A stretch of DNA of 64,000 bases from assembly GCA_017552965.1 (NCBI GenBank), contig JAFZNQ010000099.1, positions 1 to 64,000 of the forward strand, in the 5' to 3' direction. Below, piece by piece: positions 39,849 to 49,300 of the stretch (within the stretch, counting starts at the first letter, position 1; each line of letters starts with the position of its first letter). The position numbers and the translations under genes are program-made. Under the pieces are notes generated by a model. The model made no database searches. It was given only the letters and a program-made list of their open reading frames with translations, and was not told where the DNA came from. Source of the stretch: Abditibacteriota bacterium (GTDB lineage: Bacteria; Armatimonadota; UBA5829).

Positions 39849-41714
39849 TTATTTGCGCAGAGGCTTGCGGGCTGCGATATAGACGACGGCGCCCGCCAGG
39901 AGGCCGCACCACAGTCCGTTGGCCGCTCTGATAAGGCTGATGATCACCGGGGTGTGTATGTGACAAAAAGTATTGAACAGGCTGATGAGCGCTATGGTCC
40001 CGATGACCGCAAAGAAGCCGCCCCAGGCTCTGTTGTTGCGGAACAGCAGGAAAAAGCCCAGCAGCAGGGAAGGGTAGCCTATCAAAAACTCTTTGCTCCT
40101 GGGACGGACGTACACTATCCTGTCCAGGATGCTTCTCAGCTTCAGCTCCGCTGCGGAAACGCCGATGCCTGCGTCATTGCCGCTGCGGGCCAGCATCAGG
40201 GCCACCACCGCCAGCAGACAGGCTCCGATGATGATGAGACCTATGTTGGCGGGCTTTGACATGCAGCTTTTGAGAGCCTCCGTCATATCCCGGAGGGACA
40301 TTTTACGATAGAGGGCTCCCGTGACGCACAGCAGAGATACTATGAGAAGGGGAGCAAAGTGGACCAGCTTCACGCCTGCGTACACCTGATTGCGCATCAC
40401 GTAGGAGGTGTCCGACAGCAGAGCGAGATTGAGGATGGCTCCCCCCAGGGTCACGCCAAAGGCGATGAGCACCGCAGCCCCGGCCGTCAGAAGGTTGCCC
40501 TTTTTGAGGCTCCCGTCCGAGATGTTTTTGACTGCGCAGGCTGTGGCCAGCACGGGGACCGTGATGCCCAGGAGCAGCGTGACTATCTTGATACACATGC
40601 CGCCCTGCCATCCCATAAAGGAAAAGAGTCCTATGGCCGGGACAGCGCAGACCAGCTGCAGAGTGGGGCTGATGTTGAAGATCAGGCACACCAGGACCAG
40701 GATGGCCATGGCGGCGCCGGCGGCTGCTATGGCCTTCAGCAGCCGGTTCTCCTGCAGCTGCAGGGTGGGGTGAACGGGCTTCACTGCGCAGCCTGCCCGG
40801 GCAAGCCTCTCCGCAAGAGAGCGCGTGTAGAGACAGCACTCCTTCAAGGGGTCGGCGCCGGTCTTGTCAAAGGGCCTCACGTAGAGCAGCCGGACGTTTC
40901 GTTCCCGGGCAGCCTTTACGTAGCGTTCGATGGCGGTGTCCTGAGCCATGGAGGCCATTTCCGCCTGAGAGATGGAATGGACCCCGATGAGGTGCTTCAG
41001 GTTTTCCTCGGCCAGAGTGGTTTCTCCCTTTTGACGGGCAAACTCTATCCTGCCAAAGTATATATTGCGCCGGTCCATTTCCCGGCCCAGATACTCGAGA
41101 CAGCTCCTGTAGCCCAGGATGGTGTCGCCGTTGAATATGATCCGGTCTATCTCCAGCAGCTGCAGATAATCCAATATGCAGGCGATGGAGGCTTCGTCGG
41201 CTCCGTCGTAGGCGGGTATCCTGCCGCAGATCAGCATATTGGCACTCTTGGCGTCCTCCAGCTCCCGGTCATAAAAGCCGATAGGCAGCCGTTCTATGAG
41301 GTCCTTGTTGATGACTGTGTTGTCAAATCTGAGCAGGATGGTGGAGCCGTAGAGCACTATGCTGATCCTGTCTCCGAACACCAGATCAAAAAGGCGGGGG
41401 ATAAAGGTCAGATTGGAATAGCCGGACAGCTCGTATTCACCCGGGGTCCTCTGTATCACGTGGCCCTTGGCCGCCGCGGACGCAATGGTGTCCATCTCGA
41501 TGGCTACGGTGGTGACGCCGGACTTTTTCATCCGCTTCAGGACCTCCTCCACGGAGTTGTCTGTGACGGCGGCAATAGCCTTGACCTCGTTGTAGTCCAT
41601 GCATATCTCGACCGCCCTGTTGTGGGATTCGGCGCTGATCTTCTGCGTGGTGATGATGCATGCAGCCAAAAGGGCTGCCATCAGGACAAAAACGGCCGCG
41701 GAATACCTTAGCAT
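39849..41714 (-). CDS. DUF5693 family membrane protein
   Basis: This 621-residue protein has one N-terminal anchor, an exported domain of about 310 residues (NSVEEVLKRMKKSGVTTVAIEMDTI is typical of DUF5693) and a C-terminal half with around eight transmembrane helices. In Firmicutes and related phyla DUF5693 genes accompany csaB almost invariably, pointing to a shared role in making or moving the pyruvylated wall polymer. The biochemical function is unknown. It begins 12 bases after argH on the same strand. Confidence 0.8.
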   Translation of the reverse strand: MLRYSAAVFVLMAALLAACIITTQKISAESHNRAVEICMDYNEVKAIAAVTDNSVEEVLKRMKKSGVTTVAIEMDTIASAAAKGHVIQRTPGEYELSGYSNLTFIPRLFDLVFGDRISIVLYGSTILLRFDNTVINKDLIERLPIGFYDRELEDAKSANMLICGRIPAYDGADEASIACILDYLQLLEIDRIIFNGDTILGYRSCLEYLGREMDRRNIYFGRIEFARQKGETTLAEENLKHLIGVHSISQAEMASMAQDTAIERYVKAARERNVRLLYVRPFDKTGADPLKECCLYTRSLAERLARAGCAVKPVHPTLQLQENRLLKAIAAAGAAMAILVLVCLIFNISPTLQLVCAVPAIGLFSFMGWQGGMCIKIVTLLLGITVPVLATACAVKNISDGSLKKGNLLTAGAAVLIAFGVTLGGAILNLALLSDTSYVMRNQVYAGVKLVHFAPLLIVSLLCVTGALYRKMSLRDMTEALKSCMSKPANIGLIIIGACLLAVVALMLARSGNDAGIGVSAAELKLRSILDRIVYVRPRSKEFLIGYPSLLLGFFLLFRNNRAWGGFFAVIGTIALISLFNTFCHIHTPVIISLIRAANGLWCGLLAGAVVYIAARKPLRK

Positions 41715-41726
41715 ATATCTATCTCC

Positions 41727-43109
41727 TTACAACGATCCTTTGCCGGCTGCTATCTGAGCCCTCACCGAAGAGGGGGCGGTGCCGCCGGGAGCCTTTCTGG
41801 CGTTTATGGAGGCCATGGCGGACAGACACTCCAGGATGTCCCGCTCGGCCAGGGGCATGTGGGAGGATATCTCTTCGAAGGTCAGGTCCGTGAGCTCTTT
41901 TCCCCGGTCGGCGCAATAGGCCACCAGCCTGCCGGTCTGGGCATGGGCTTCTCTGAAGGGCAGGCCCTTGCGGACCAGATAATCCGCCAGGTCCGTGGCG
42001 GTGGAATAGCCGGTAGCGGCGGCGGCAGACATCCTGTCTGCGTTGAAGGCTGCTCCCTGCAGCATCAACGCAAATATCCTGAGACACATGTTGATGGTGT
42101 CTATGGCGTCAAACAGGGGCTCCTTGTCTTCCTGCAGGTCTCTGTTGTAGGAGAGGATGAGGCCCTTCTGGAGGGTCAGCAGGCTGATGAGGGAGCCATA
42201 GACTCTGGCGGTCTTGCCCCGGACCAGCTCCGCGGCGTCCGGATTCTTCTTCTGAGGCATGATGGAGGAGCCCGTGGTCACCTCGTCGTCCAGAGCTATC
42301 CAGCCGAACTCGGTGGAGTTCCAGTATATTATCTCTTCGGCAAATCTGGACAGGTGGGTCATGAGTATGGCTGCGCAGGACAGGAACTCGGCTATGAAAT
42401 CCCTGTCGCTGACGGAGTCTATGCTGTTCTCCGTGATGCCCGCAAAGCCCAGCTCCCGGGCTACCATCTCCCGGTCGATGGGGAAGGTGGTCCCGGCCAG
42501 AGCCCCGGAGCCCAGAGGCAGCAAGTCAAAGCGTTTCACGCAGTCGCCGAAGCGCCCTCTGTCTCGCTGGAGCATCCAGAAATAGGCCATGAGCTCGTGG
42601 CTCAGGAGGACGGGCTGAGCGTGCTGGGTGTGGGTAAAGCCCGGCATGATGACGTCCATGTTTTCCTCGGCCAGGCGTATGATCTCGCTCTGGAGCGCCC
42701 TGATGTTGTCCAGGGTCTCGCCGGCGGCCTGTTTCAGAAAGAGGCGTATGTCAGTGGCTATCTGGTCGTTGCGGCTCCTGGCTGTGTGCAGTCTGCCGGC
42801 GGCTTCGCCTATGCGCTGCTTCAGAAGCTGCTCTATATTCATATGTATATCTTCGGCGCTCTCGTCAAACGTCAGCTTGTCGTTCCGGTAGTCCTCCAGC
42901 AGGGACTTGAGACCCTCTATGATGCTGTCGGCGTCGGAGGCGGATATGATGCCGCATTTGCCCAGCATGCGGGCGTGGGCTATGCTGCCTGTGATGTCTG
43001 CCTCGGCGAGCCGGCGGTCATAGGATATGGATTCGGAAAAGCTTTCCATCAGCCTGGCCGTCTTTTTGGCAAAGCGTCCGGCCCAGAGTTTTGTGTTTTG
43101 TTCCTGCAA
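41727..43109 (-). CDS. argH: Argininosuccinate lyase
   Basis: This 460-residue enzyme of the fumarase/aspartase superfamily catalyses the last step of arginine synthesis (argininosuccinate to arginine plus fumarate). The superfamily signature GSSIMPQKKNPD, an HTHxQ-like motif (GFTHTQHAQPVLL) and the N-terminal LWAGRFAKKTARLMESFSES are all intact. argG is not in the window. Its presence upstream of the csaB group is probably operon sharing without functional link. AAGGAGAT precedes ATG 43109. Confidence 0.95.
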   Translation of the reverse strand: MQEQNTKLWAGRFAKKTARLMESFSESISYDRRLAEADITGSIAHARMLGKCGIISASDADSIIEGLKSLLEDYRNDKLTFDESAEDIHMNIEQLLKQRIGEAAGRLHTARSRNDQIATDIRLFLKQAAGETLDNIRALQSEIIRLAEENMDVIMPGFTHTQHAQPVLLSHELMAYFWMLQRDRGRFGDCVKRFDLLPLGSGALAGTTFPIDREMVARELGFAGITENSIDSVSDRDFIAEFLSCAAILMTHLSRFAEEIIYWNSTEFGWIALDDEVTTGSSIMPQKKNPDAAELVRGKTARVYGSLISLLTLQKGLILSYNRDLQEDKEPLFDAIDTINMCLRIFALMLQGAAFNADRMSAAAATGYSTATDLADYLVRKGLPFREAHAQTGRLVAYCADRGKELTDLTFEEISSHMPLAERDILECLSAMASINARKAPGGTAPSSVRAQIAAGKGSL

Positions 43110-43122
43110 TGTTATCTCCTTA

Positions 43123-45027
43123 TTATGGGAACACGGAATATACGGGCATTCCGTACACCATACTGATTATACTCCAAAATGTACCAGCCAGAGCGTCGCC
43201 GATAATAAGCCCCAGGAAAAACGGCAGAGCCCTGGTAAATACCCGAAGCCCTCCGTATTTGAGGATGACCACCTTGCACAGCCAGGCGGCAAAGGCCGAG
43301 ACCCACAGCGAATTGGTCTGGACCGAGCTCATCATGGCGTAAGCCACCGGATTCAGGGGGAACCCCGGTATCCGGAGCTTGGCTATGCTGAGCAGGATGC
43401 AGCTCACAAACCCGCCGGCGATGGCGCATATGCCGCTTGGGTCGGGTATGGTGCCGTTTTTCAGCGAGCTCTCCATGATGGCGTAGGTCTCGCTGCCCAG
43501 CAGGATGGTGATGCTGTTCATGTTGGAAGCGGCGCCCAGCCTGTAATAGTTGTTGAGAGCCACTGCGAAGCCGCAGACTATGGAAAAGGCGGCAAACAGT
43601 ATCAGCAGCAGGGCTATGGGCCGTTTGTTGACGCCGGCAGTGTCCGCCAGCTTCAGGCTTTCCATCTGGACCGGCATCATATTGGTCCTGTAGCAACGAT
43701 TGAAAAAATAGAATTGCTGCAAGCCTATGACGTTTGCGGCGCCCAGGGTGGCGGAGCCCGCATTTTCCAGCAGTATATAGGTGATGCTGGAATGATTGAT
43801 CTCGTGACAGGGCGCCCCCAGCTCCGCTCTGGTCCTGGTGACCGCTATGCTGATCACGAAATATCCCGCTATGGCGGCGACGGCCACAAGGCCGGAGCAG
43901 CCGATGGCTCTGGCATACAGCATCATGGCGCAAAGCCCCAGCAGCATGCCCCAGACGGCGTGCCTGTGATCCATGGGCTCGTCCTTGCCGGCGTCCCTGC
44001 TGCCGGAATACAGGGATGCGAATATTTCTCTGAATTCGCTGCGGCCGGCATACAGGGCTATGACGAATATACCCAGTATGAAGCCGAAGCACTGCTCCGG
44101 GATAAAGGGAAACCTCTGCATGCCCGAGATGCCTGTCGCTGCTCCGAATATGAGCTGCAGCTTGGTCAGTATATAGAAAAACCAGTACGAAAAAGACAGA
44201 TCCGCCGGGACCATAAAGAAAATGCCTATGGCCAGAGGATACAGGCGTATGGGCGTCCAGCCTATGGCGTTCCAGGGCGGCTGGGTGCAATACTGCAAAA
44301 GATCCAGATTCTTGAAGTTCACCACCGGGAAGGATGGAAACAGTCCGTTCAGCCCCTGGACCACCGTAAACAGTATGCCTATGGCGGCGCCGAGATACAT
44401 GGCTTTGTTGGTAAAAAAGCCTCCGTCCTCCCGGGTCATCTCCGCAGGTATATTGACCAGGGGAAAGGACAGCTTTTCGCTCTCGGTCCACCTGTGTCTG
44501 AGAATGGCGTTCATACACAGCATGGTGTAGAACATGATGATCATAAAGACGCCCCACAGGCACAGGGGCTTCAGCCAGTGTCTCAGATATTTCCACTGAA
44601 AAAAGCTCTCTCCGCCGGTGTAAAAAGCGTCGGCGGCGGCCTTGTCCTTGACTATGGACCAGTCGGGTATCCTGTTGATGAACAGGTTGTACCAGTTGTT
44701 TTCGGCAGTGGCGTATCGGAGAGGATGGCACATGTTGGAGAGAAACACGTGCAGATAGTCATGGCCTATCACCGCGCCGGATACGTTGAGGGCTATATAT
44801 ATGACCGCGAGCTCTCCCCGGCGCAGGACTCTGTCCGGCCGGAAGCGTCCGACTATCCCGTTGACGCCTATAAGCACCAGCAATATGAATACGGACGTAA
44901 AAAAGACGGACAAGGCCGTGGGACTGGCAGAGTAGAGCACTGCCTCTGTCCTGTGTATCCACCAGATATGGATCGGTATCAGCAGGAACGACAAAACTGC
45001 CGCGCGCAGGGTGACCGCTTTTTTCAT
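43123..45027 (-). CDS. DUF6785/DUF6784-type multi-spanning membrane protein
   Basis: This 634-residue integral membrane protein has about 14 hydrophobic segments, with no signal peptide beyond the first helix. Patterns such as ELGAPCHEINHSSITY, NPVAYAMMSSVQTNSLW and a C-terminal GLIIGDALAGTFWS match the large DUF6785/6784 membrane proteins of Armatimonadota and Planctomycetota, which are distant relatives of OPT transporters. The substrate is unknown. The start is ATG 45027 (MKKAVTLRAA); the much longer open frame upstream reads through the promoter and the divergent gene and is rejected. It may share a transcript with argH. Confidence 0.68.
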   Translation of the reverse strand: MKKAVTLRAAVLSFLLIPIHIWWIHRTEAVLYSASPTALSVFFTSVFILLVLIGVNGIVGRFRPDRVLRRGELAVIYIALNVSGAVIGHDYLHVFLSNMCHPLRYATAENNWYNLFINRIPDWSIVKDKAAADAFYTGGESFFQWKYLRHWLKPLCLWGVFMIIMFYTMLCMNAILRHRWTESEKLSFPLVNIPAEMTREDGGFFTNKAMYLGAAIGILFTVVQGLNGLFPSFPVVNFKNLDLLQYCTQPPWNAIGWTPIRLYPLAIGIFFMVPADLSFSYWFFYILTKLQLIFGAATGISGMQRFPFIPEQCFGFILGIFVIALYAGRSEFREIFASLYSGSRDAGKDEPMDHRHAVWGMLLGLCAMMLYARAIGCSGLVAVAAIAGYFVISIAVTRTRAELGAPCHEINHSSITYILLENAGSATLGAANVIGLQQFYFFNRCYRTNMMPVQMESLKLADTAGVNKRPIALLLILFAAFSIVCGFAVALNNYYRLGAASNMNSITILLGSETYAIMESSLKNGTIPDPSGICAIAGGFVSCILLSIAKLRIPGFPLNPVAYAMMSSVQTNSLWVSAFAAWLCKVVILKYGGLRVFTRALPFFLGLIIGDALAGTFWSIISMVYGMPVYSVFP

Positions 45028-45327
45028 AGTATTATGACACGTAAGGGGCCCCGCCGGACCCGCTCTTCGGCAGGAAAGAGAGACCTGCGCCCCGTATGCC
45101 GCGCATGGTCTGACGCCTCCCGCACTCATATATATTATACCAAACGGAGCCCCGAAACATAAATAGATATATATATAATACAGTAAAAAAGGCCTGCTCC
45201 CCTCGCTGGACTTTGCGGGCGGGGGAGGATATAATGGATACGGCAGGCGCAGGACTTGCGGAAAACGCCTGACATGAAAAGGCCGGGCCAAAGGAGCCCG
45301 GCATATGCCAAAAGGAGGTGCCCCGCC
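45028..45327. other. Divergent intergenic region
   Basis: This 300-base gap holds an extended -10 (TGG TATAAT) for the minus-strand gene at 45142-45134 and a TATAAT at 45230-45235 without a clear -35 for the plus-strand gene. It also contains a GCCGGGC/GCCCGGC hairpin (45282-45302). I see no RNA gene or further coding region. Confidence 0.55.
45134..45142 (-). promoter_or_regulatory. Extended -10 promoter of the DUF6785 gene
   Basis: The minus strand reads TGGTATAAT (45142 to 45134), giving a leader of about 100 bases before ATG 45027. No clear -35. Confidence 0.6.
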
Positions 45328-46074
45328 GTGTTGACAGACGAGATATACCACTGGTACGAATACCAGGCGGCTTCCGGGACCGACGACAAGGGCCTGAACG
45401 AGATGGCGAAGGGGAGCACAGACGGGATCATGGCCGTGACGGCTATCAGGATGTATGAGATCCTGTACACGGAGCGCCCGTCCCGCTGGCTGGAGGTCCT
45501 GAAGGAGCGGGCCTTGCCCTATGACTGGTACTCCATCCCGGAGGTGGCAGAGTTTACCCAGCGGGCCATCAGGGAAAACAGAAGGCAGCTGGCTGCCGAG
45601 AAAAAGAGAGCCCAAGATAAGGAAGGGGCTGCCGAGCCGAGAAAGAAAAGGGCTGCGCCAAAGAAAAAGACCGGGTCCCGGGGCCATGCAGACGAAGAGG
45701 AGCGCGTGAGAAAGGCGCCGAAGCCGCCGGCCCTGTGCCTCGCCATATATGAAGCAGGGCCCAACACAAGCCATGCGGGAGCCGTTCTGACAGGGATGCT
45801 GCGGCAGCTGGCAGGCGACATGGAAAGGGAAGGGCTCCCCGCGGCGCCGGCAGATTTCGAAAGGGAGCTCTATTGCAGGGCGCGCGCCTTTTTGGAGCAG
45901 GCGTCCCCGGAGGACCCCGCGGGGCTGTCCGGGCGGGACCGGGAATTTGTGCGCAGCTTCTTTGAACGGCGCAGGGGAAAGCGCTTGAGGGAGACCCTCG
46001 ACTTAGCCTGCGAGGAGTGCAAACGGCTCATTGCCGGGCTGTATGAGACTTATTATCCGGACGTCAAAAGATAG
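45328..46074 (+). CDS. Hypothetical protein with charged linker
   Basis: This protein of about 248 residues starts at GTG 45328 (or the adjacent TTG 45331); a full AAAGGAGGTG Shine-Dalgarno at 45311-45320 fixes the choice. Residues 1-85 are a compact helical region (TDEIYHWYEYQAASGTDDKGL). Residues 90-145 are a Lys/Arg/Glu/Ala low-complexity linker, and 150-248 a second helical region ending in a basic tail. No signal peptide, membrane segment or family is recognised. The linker could bind nucleic acid (inference). It is a single gene between divergent and unidirectional units. Confidence 0.6.
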   Translation: MLTDEIYHWYEYQAASGTDDKGLNEMAKGSTDGIMAVTAIRMYEILYTERPSRWLEVLKERALPYDWYSIPEVAEFTQRAIRENRRQLAAEKKRAQDKEGAAEPRKKRAAPKKKTGSRGHADEEERVRKAPKPPALCLAIYEAGPNTSHAGAVLTGMLRQLAGDMEREGLPAAPADFERELYCRARAFLEQASPEDPAGLSGRDREFVRSFFERRRGKRLRETLDLACEECKRLIAGLYETYYPDVKR

Positions 46075-46186
46075 CGCCGGCCCCCGGAAACGGGTCTTCG
46101 GGGGCTTCGGTGAGAGAGCGCCCTTCGGCGCGGTATTTATAATACATACTATATATCAGCCCTGTTCCCCGGGTCCGGTCCCCTGT

Positions 46187-46224
46187 GGCCGGCCCTTGTG
46201 CGGCAGGGCGTCCGAGGGCTGGCC
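46187..46224 (+). other. Long GC-rich hairpin in the intergenic region before the ABC cluster
   Basis: GGCCGGCCCT (46187-46196) pairs with AGGGCTGGCC (46215-46224), one G-U pair, with an 18-base loop. It has no T-tract. The rest of the 273-base gap (46075-46347) holds a GAAA-tetraloop hairpin at 46083-46094 and the promoter. I see no coding region there. Confidence 0.45.
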
Positions 46225-46281
46225 GCGCCTTCGGAGAGCCCGTAAAAAAAAGCGTAAACTCCCGAAAAAAGTTCAGTGAAA

Positions 46282-46311
46282 TTGAAATGTGCCTCGGGAA
46301 TATGCTATAAT
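46282..46311 (+). promoter_or_regulatory. Promoter of the pseudo-M28/FtsX-OPT-PqqD-ABC cluster
   Basis: TTGAAA at 46282-46287, an 18-base spacer, TGC and TATAAT at 46306-46311, 37 bases before the start codon. Confidence 0.75.
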
Positions 46312-46347
46312 ATAAATAACAATTATAAATGATTTTTGGATCGTGGC

Positions 46348-49300
46348 ATGAAAATAAACAAAGGCTTTATCATCAACATCGTTTATGCTATCATCTTTCT
46401 GGTAGCCCTCTTTTTCCTGTTCGTATATCCGTGGACCGATTCAAGCTTGGCCAAGAAAAAACTTGAGTTTGACCCCAATGCCGTGTCGGTAAGACCGACT
46501 CCGGAATGGCTGACCCAAAGGTACGCGGACCTCATCGGCGCAGTCAGCACAGACAATCTGCAGAAGACCGTGACGGACATGTCCGGCTTTTCATCCTCGA
46601 GAGTCACCGGCTATCCCGGCTGCGATATGGCTGCCGACTATATCATCAAGGCCTTCAAGGACGCGGGGCTCAAGGGCTTTACGTCCGACGAAGTCGAGGT
46701 GCATCCTTTCAAGGTCACCGTCCCCATAGAACACGAATCCAAGCTCGTTGTAGGTGATGAGACCATCAAGATCTATGCCCTTTGGCCCAATCTTGCCCGC
46801 ACATCACAGGTTGACAAAAACGGCATCGACGTCCATCTTATAGACGGCGGCAACAGCCTGGCTGTCAGCTTTGACGGGAAGAAGGTCAAGGATTCCGCCA
46901 CGGTACTCAACTTCAACATAGGCACCAACTGGCTGAACGCTTCCAGACTCGGCTCCAAAGCCATATTGTTCCGGGAGCCCGACGGGCAGATATCCCGCGG
47001 TGAAGCCGAAGCCAAGTTCAGCAACATCCCCATCAACATCCCTCGTTTCTGGCTGCCCAAGGAAAGCGCAGAGAGAGTGGATCAGCTCATGGCCCAGGGC
47101 AATGACAAGGCCAGGATCTATTGCGATATGTCTTGGGACAAGGTGGAAGGCAAGAATATCGTGGGAGTCATCCCCGGCACCGACCCCGAGCTGAAAGACG
47201 AGTGGGTAGTCATCAACGCCTATTACGACGGCATATCCGTCGTGCCCGGCATCGCCCCTTCTGCCGAGAGCTCCACCGGCATCGCCGCCATGCTCGAAAT
47301 GGTCAGGATCTTCTCACAGCCCGAATTCGCTCCCAAAAGAAGCATCATGTTCGTGGCTCTGTCCGGTCACTTCGAGACCCTCTCCGGCATGAGGAACTTT
47401 ATCCATCAGCAGATCGACTCCTACGTCAGGCCCTCCATGGCCGAAAGGGCGCTGCACAAGATCGGCCTCAAGAAGGGCGAGCTGAACGATCCTCCCAAGT
47501 TCTACATGTGGGCCGGCCTGGACCTCAACAGCCAGACTCCGGGCGTGGGCCTCTTTTACAAAGCCTATTTTTATGACAACAAGGAAGACATCCAGAAATT
47601 CGTTTCGCCTATAGGCACCACCGCCCGTGAGACTGCCGAAAGGCTGGCCAATATCTACGATTACAAGACCAACTTCTCCGAGCATTACGCCGACGCTATC
47701 AACCCTGTCGGCGGCAAGACCTGGCGCGGTCTGATCCCCAGCCGTTTTGCCTTTGACCAGGAGGTCATCACCGGCGCCAGCCAGAGAGGTCTGACCTTTG
47801 CCACGGTCAACGACAACCGCCGCCTGGTGGACACCCCCTTTGACACTCCCGACAGAGTCAACTATGGCAACATCAAGACTCAGATGGAGATGATCATGTG
47901 TATCACCGACCACTGGTTCCGGGATCCTGCCGTGGTGTCCGCGGAAGAGGTCATCGAGGCCGAGGTGGTGGACCGGAACACCGTCAAATACAAGGACGAG
48001 AAGGATATGGGGTATCTCATCGGCGTCTTCGTCAAGAAGAGCGGCAAGGGTGAGAACTTCTTCAGACATTCCGAGACCAGATACCTGCCCAAGGTCAACT
48101 CGAACTGTGAGTTCAAGCTGAAAAAGCCTCTTCCCAACGGCTTCAACAAGGGCGACACTATATACATCCGCCAGGAAAAGATATCCCGTCTGGGCGTCAG
48201 CAAGCCTCAGGAGTTTTCCAGGCTGACCATCAGAGGCGGCTTTTCCACCCTGTCCGGCGACGTGGTCAAATACGACCCCAAAAAGAGCTTCGTCCCCAAC
48301 CTGGAAGTTGAGGACAGTCTGGTGGTCCTCAAGAGCTGGTACAAATCCCTGACCGGCGTCCGGGCCGCCTACATAGAGCGCACCGAGGTGGTGGGCGAAG
48401 GCGAGAACAAAAAGACTGCCCACTATACTCTGCCCGGCGTAGTGAATACCACCATGACCTATTTCAACAAGCAGGTATTCATATCCGCCTTCAGGACCAG
48501 CAGGGAAAACGGCGATATCATCTCCGCGCCGGATATAGGCAACTACGGCGAATATTATCCCAAGACCTTCAAGATCACCACTGCCTACAAGGAAGTGCCT
48601 ATCATCGTATTTGACTGTACGGCCACTTCCGTGTATGAGCTGCTGGACACCCAGGGACTCAGGTCTCTGACCGGTATCTCCGTGTATGACGGTATCACCG
48701 ACGGCAACCCCAAGCAGTACTACAGAGACGTGTCCAACCCCGACAGCCCTCTGGTGGAGGATACAGCGGTCATCTTCGCCGAAGAGACTCCCGAGTCCAA
48801 AAAGGGTCTGGCCAAGGTGCCCATCAAGATCATCATGAACGCCGGCCCCAGGGCCAACAGGCTCCTCCTGGTCAACTCCAGCGACGAAAAGCCCGAGGGA
48901 GAAGGCTATGACTTTTCCAGGGGCGGAGTACTGGACGAGACCGCCTACAGAGCGGCCAAGGATATGTACGCCCTCAACAAGTTCAGACTGGACTCTCTGT
49001 CCAGCAAGGGTATCAAGAATCAGGCTCTTCAGGAGCTCAACGATATGGCCGGCGAGAACCTTCTGGCCGCCGAGCATGCCAAGAATACGGACCGCTACAG
49101 CATATTCGACTCCTACTCCAGGACCGCCTGGGGCTTCGCGTCGAGAGCATATCCCGATATAGCGGCCACCAGCCAGGACGTGGTGAACGGCGTGATATTC
49201 TACCTGTTCCTGCTGATCCCGTTTGCCTATTTCTGCGAAAGGCTCTTCTTCGCTTTTCCGGAGATCAAATGGCAGCTTGTAGGCTTTTTCGGCATATTCA

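Noticed and set aside
45028-45774. N-terminal extension of the DUF6785 gene to 45774
   Set aside because: It reads antisense through the promoter and another gene and lacks a ribosome site; MKKAVTLRAA at 45027 is a natural start.
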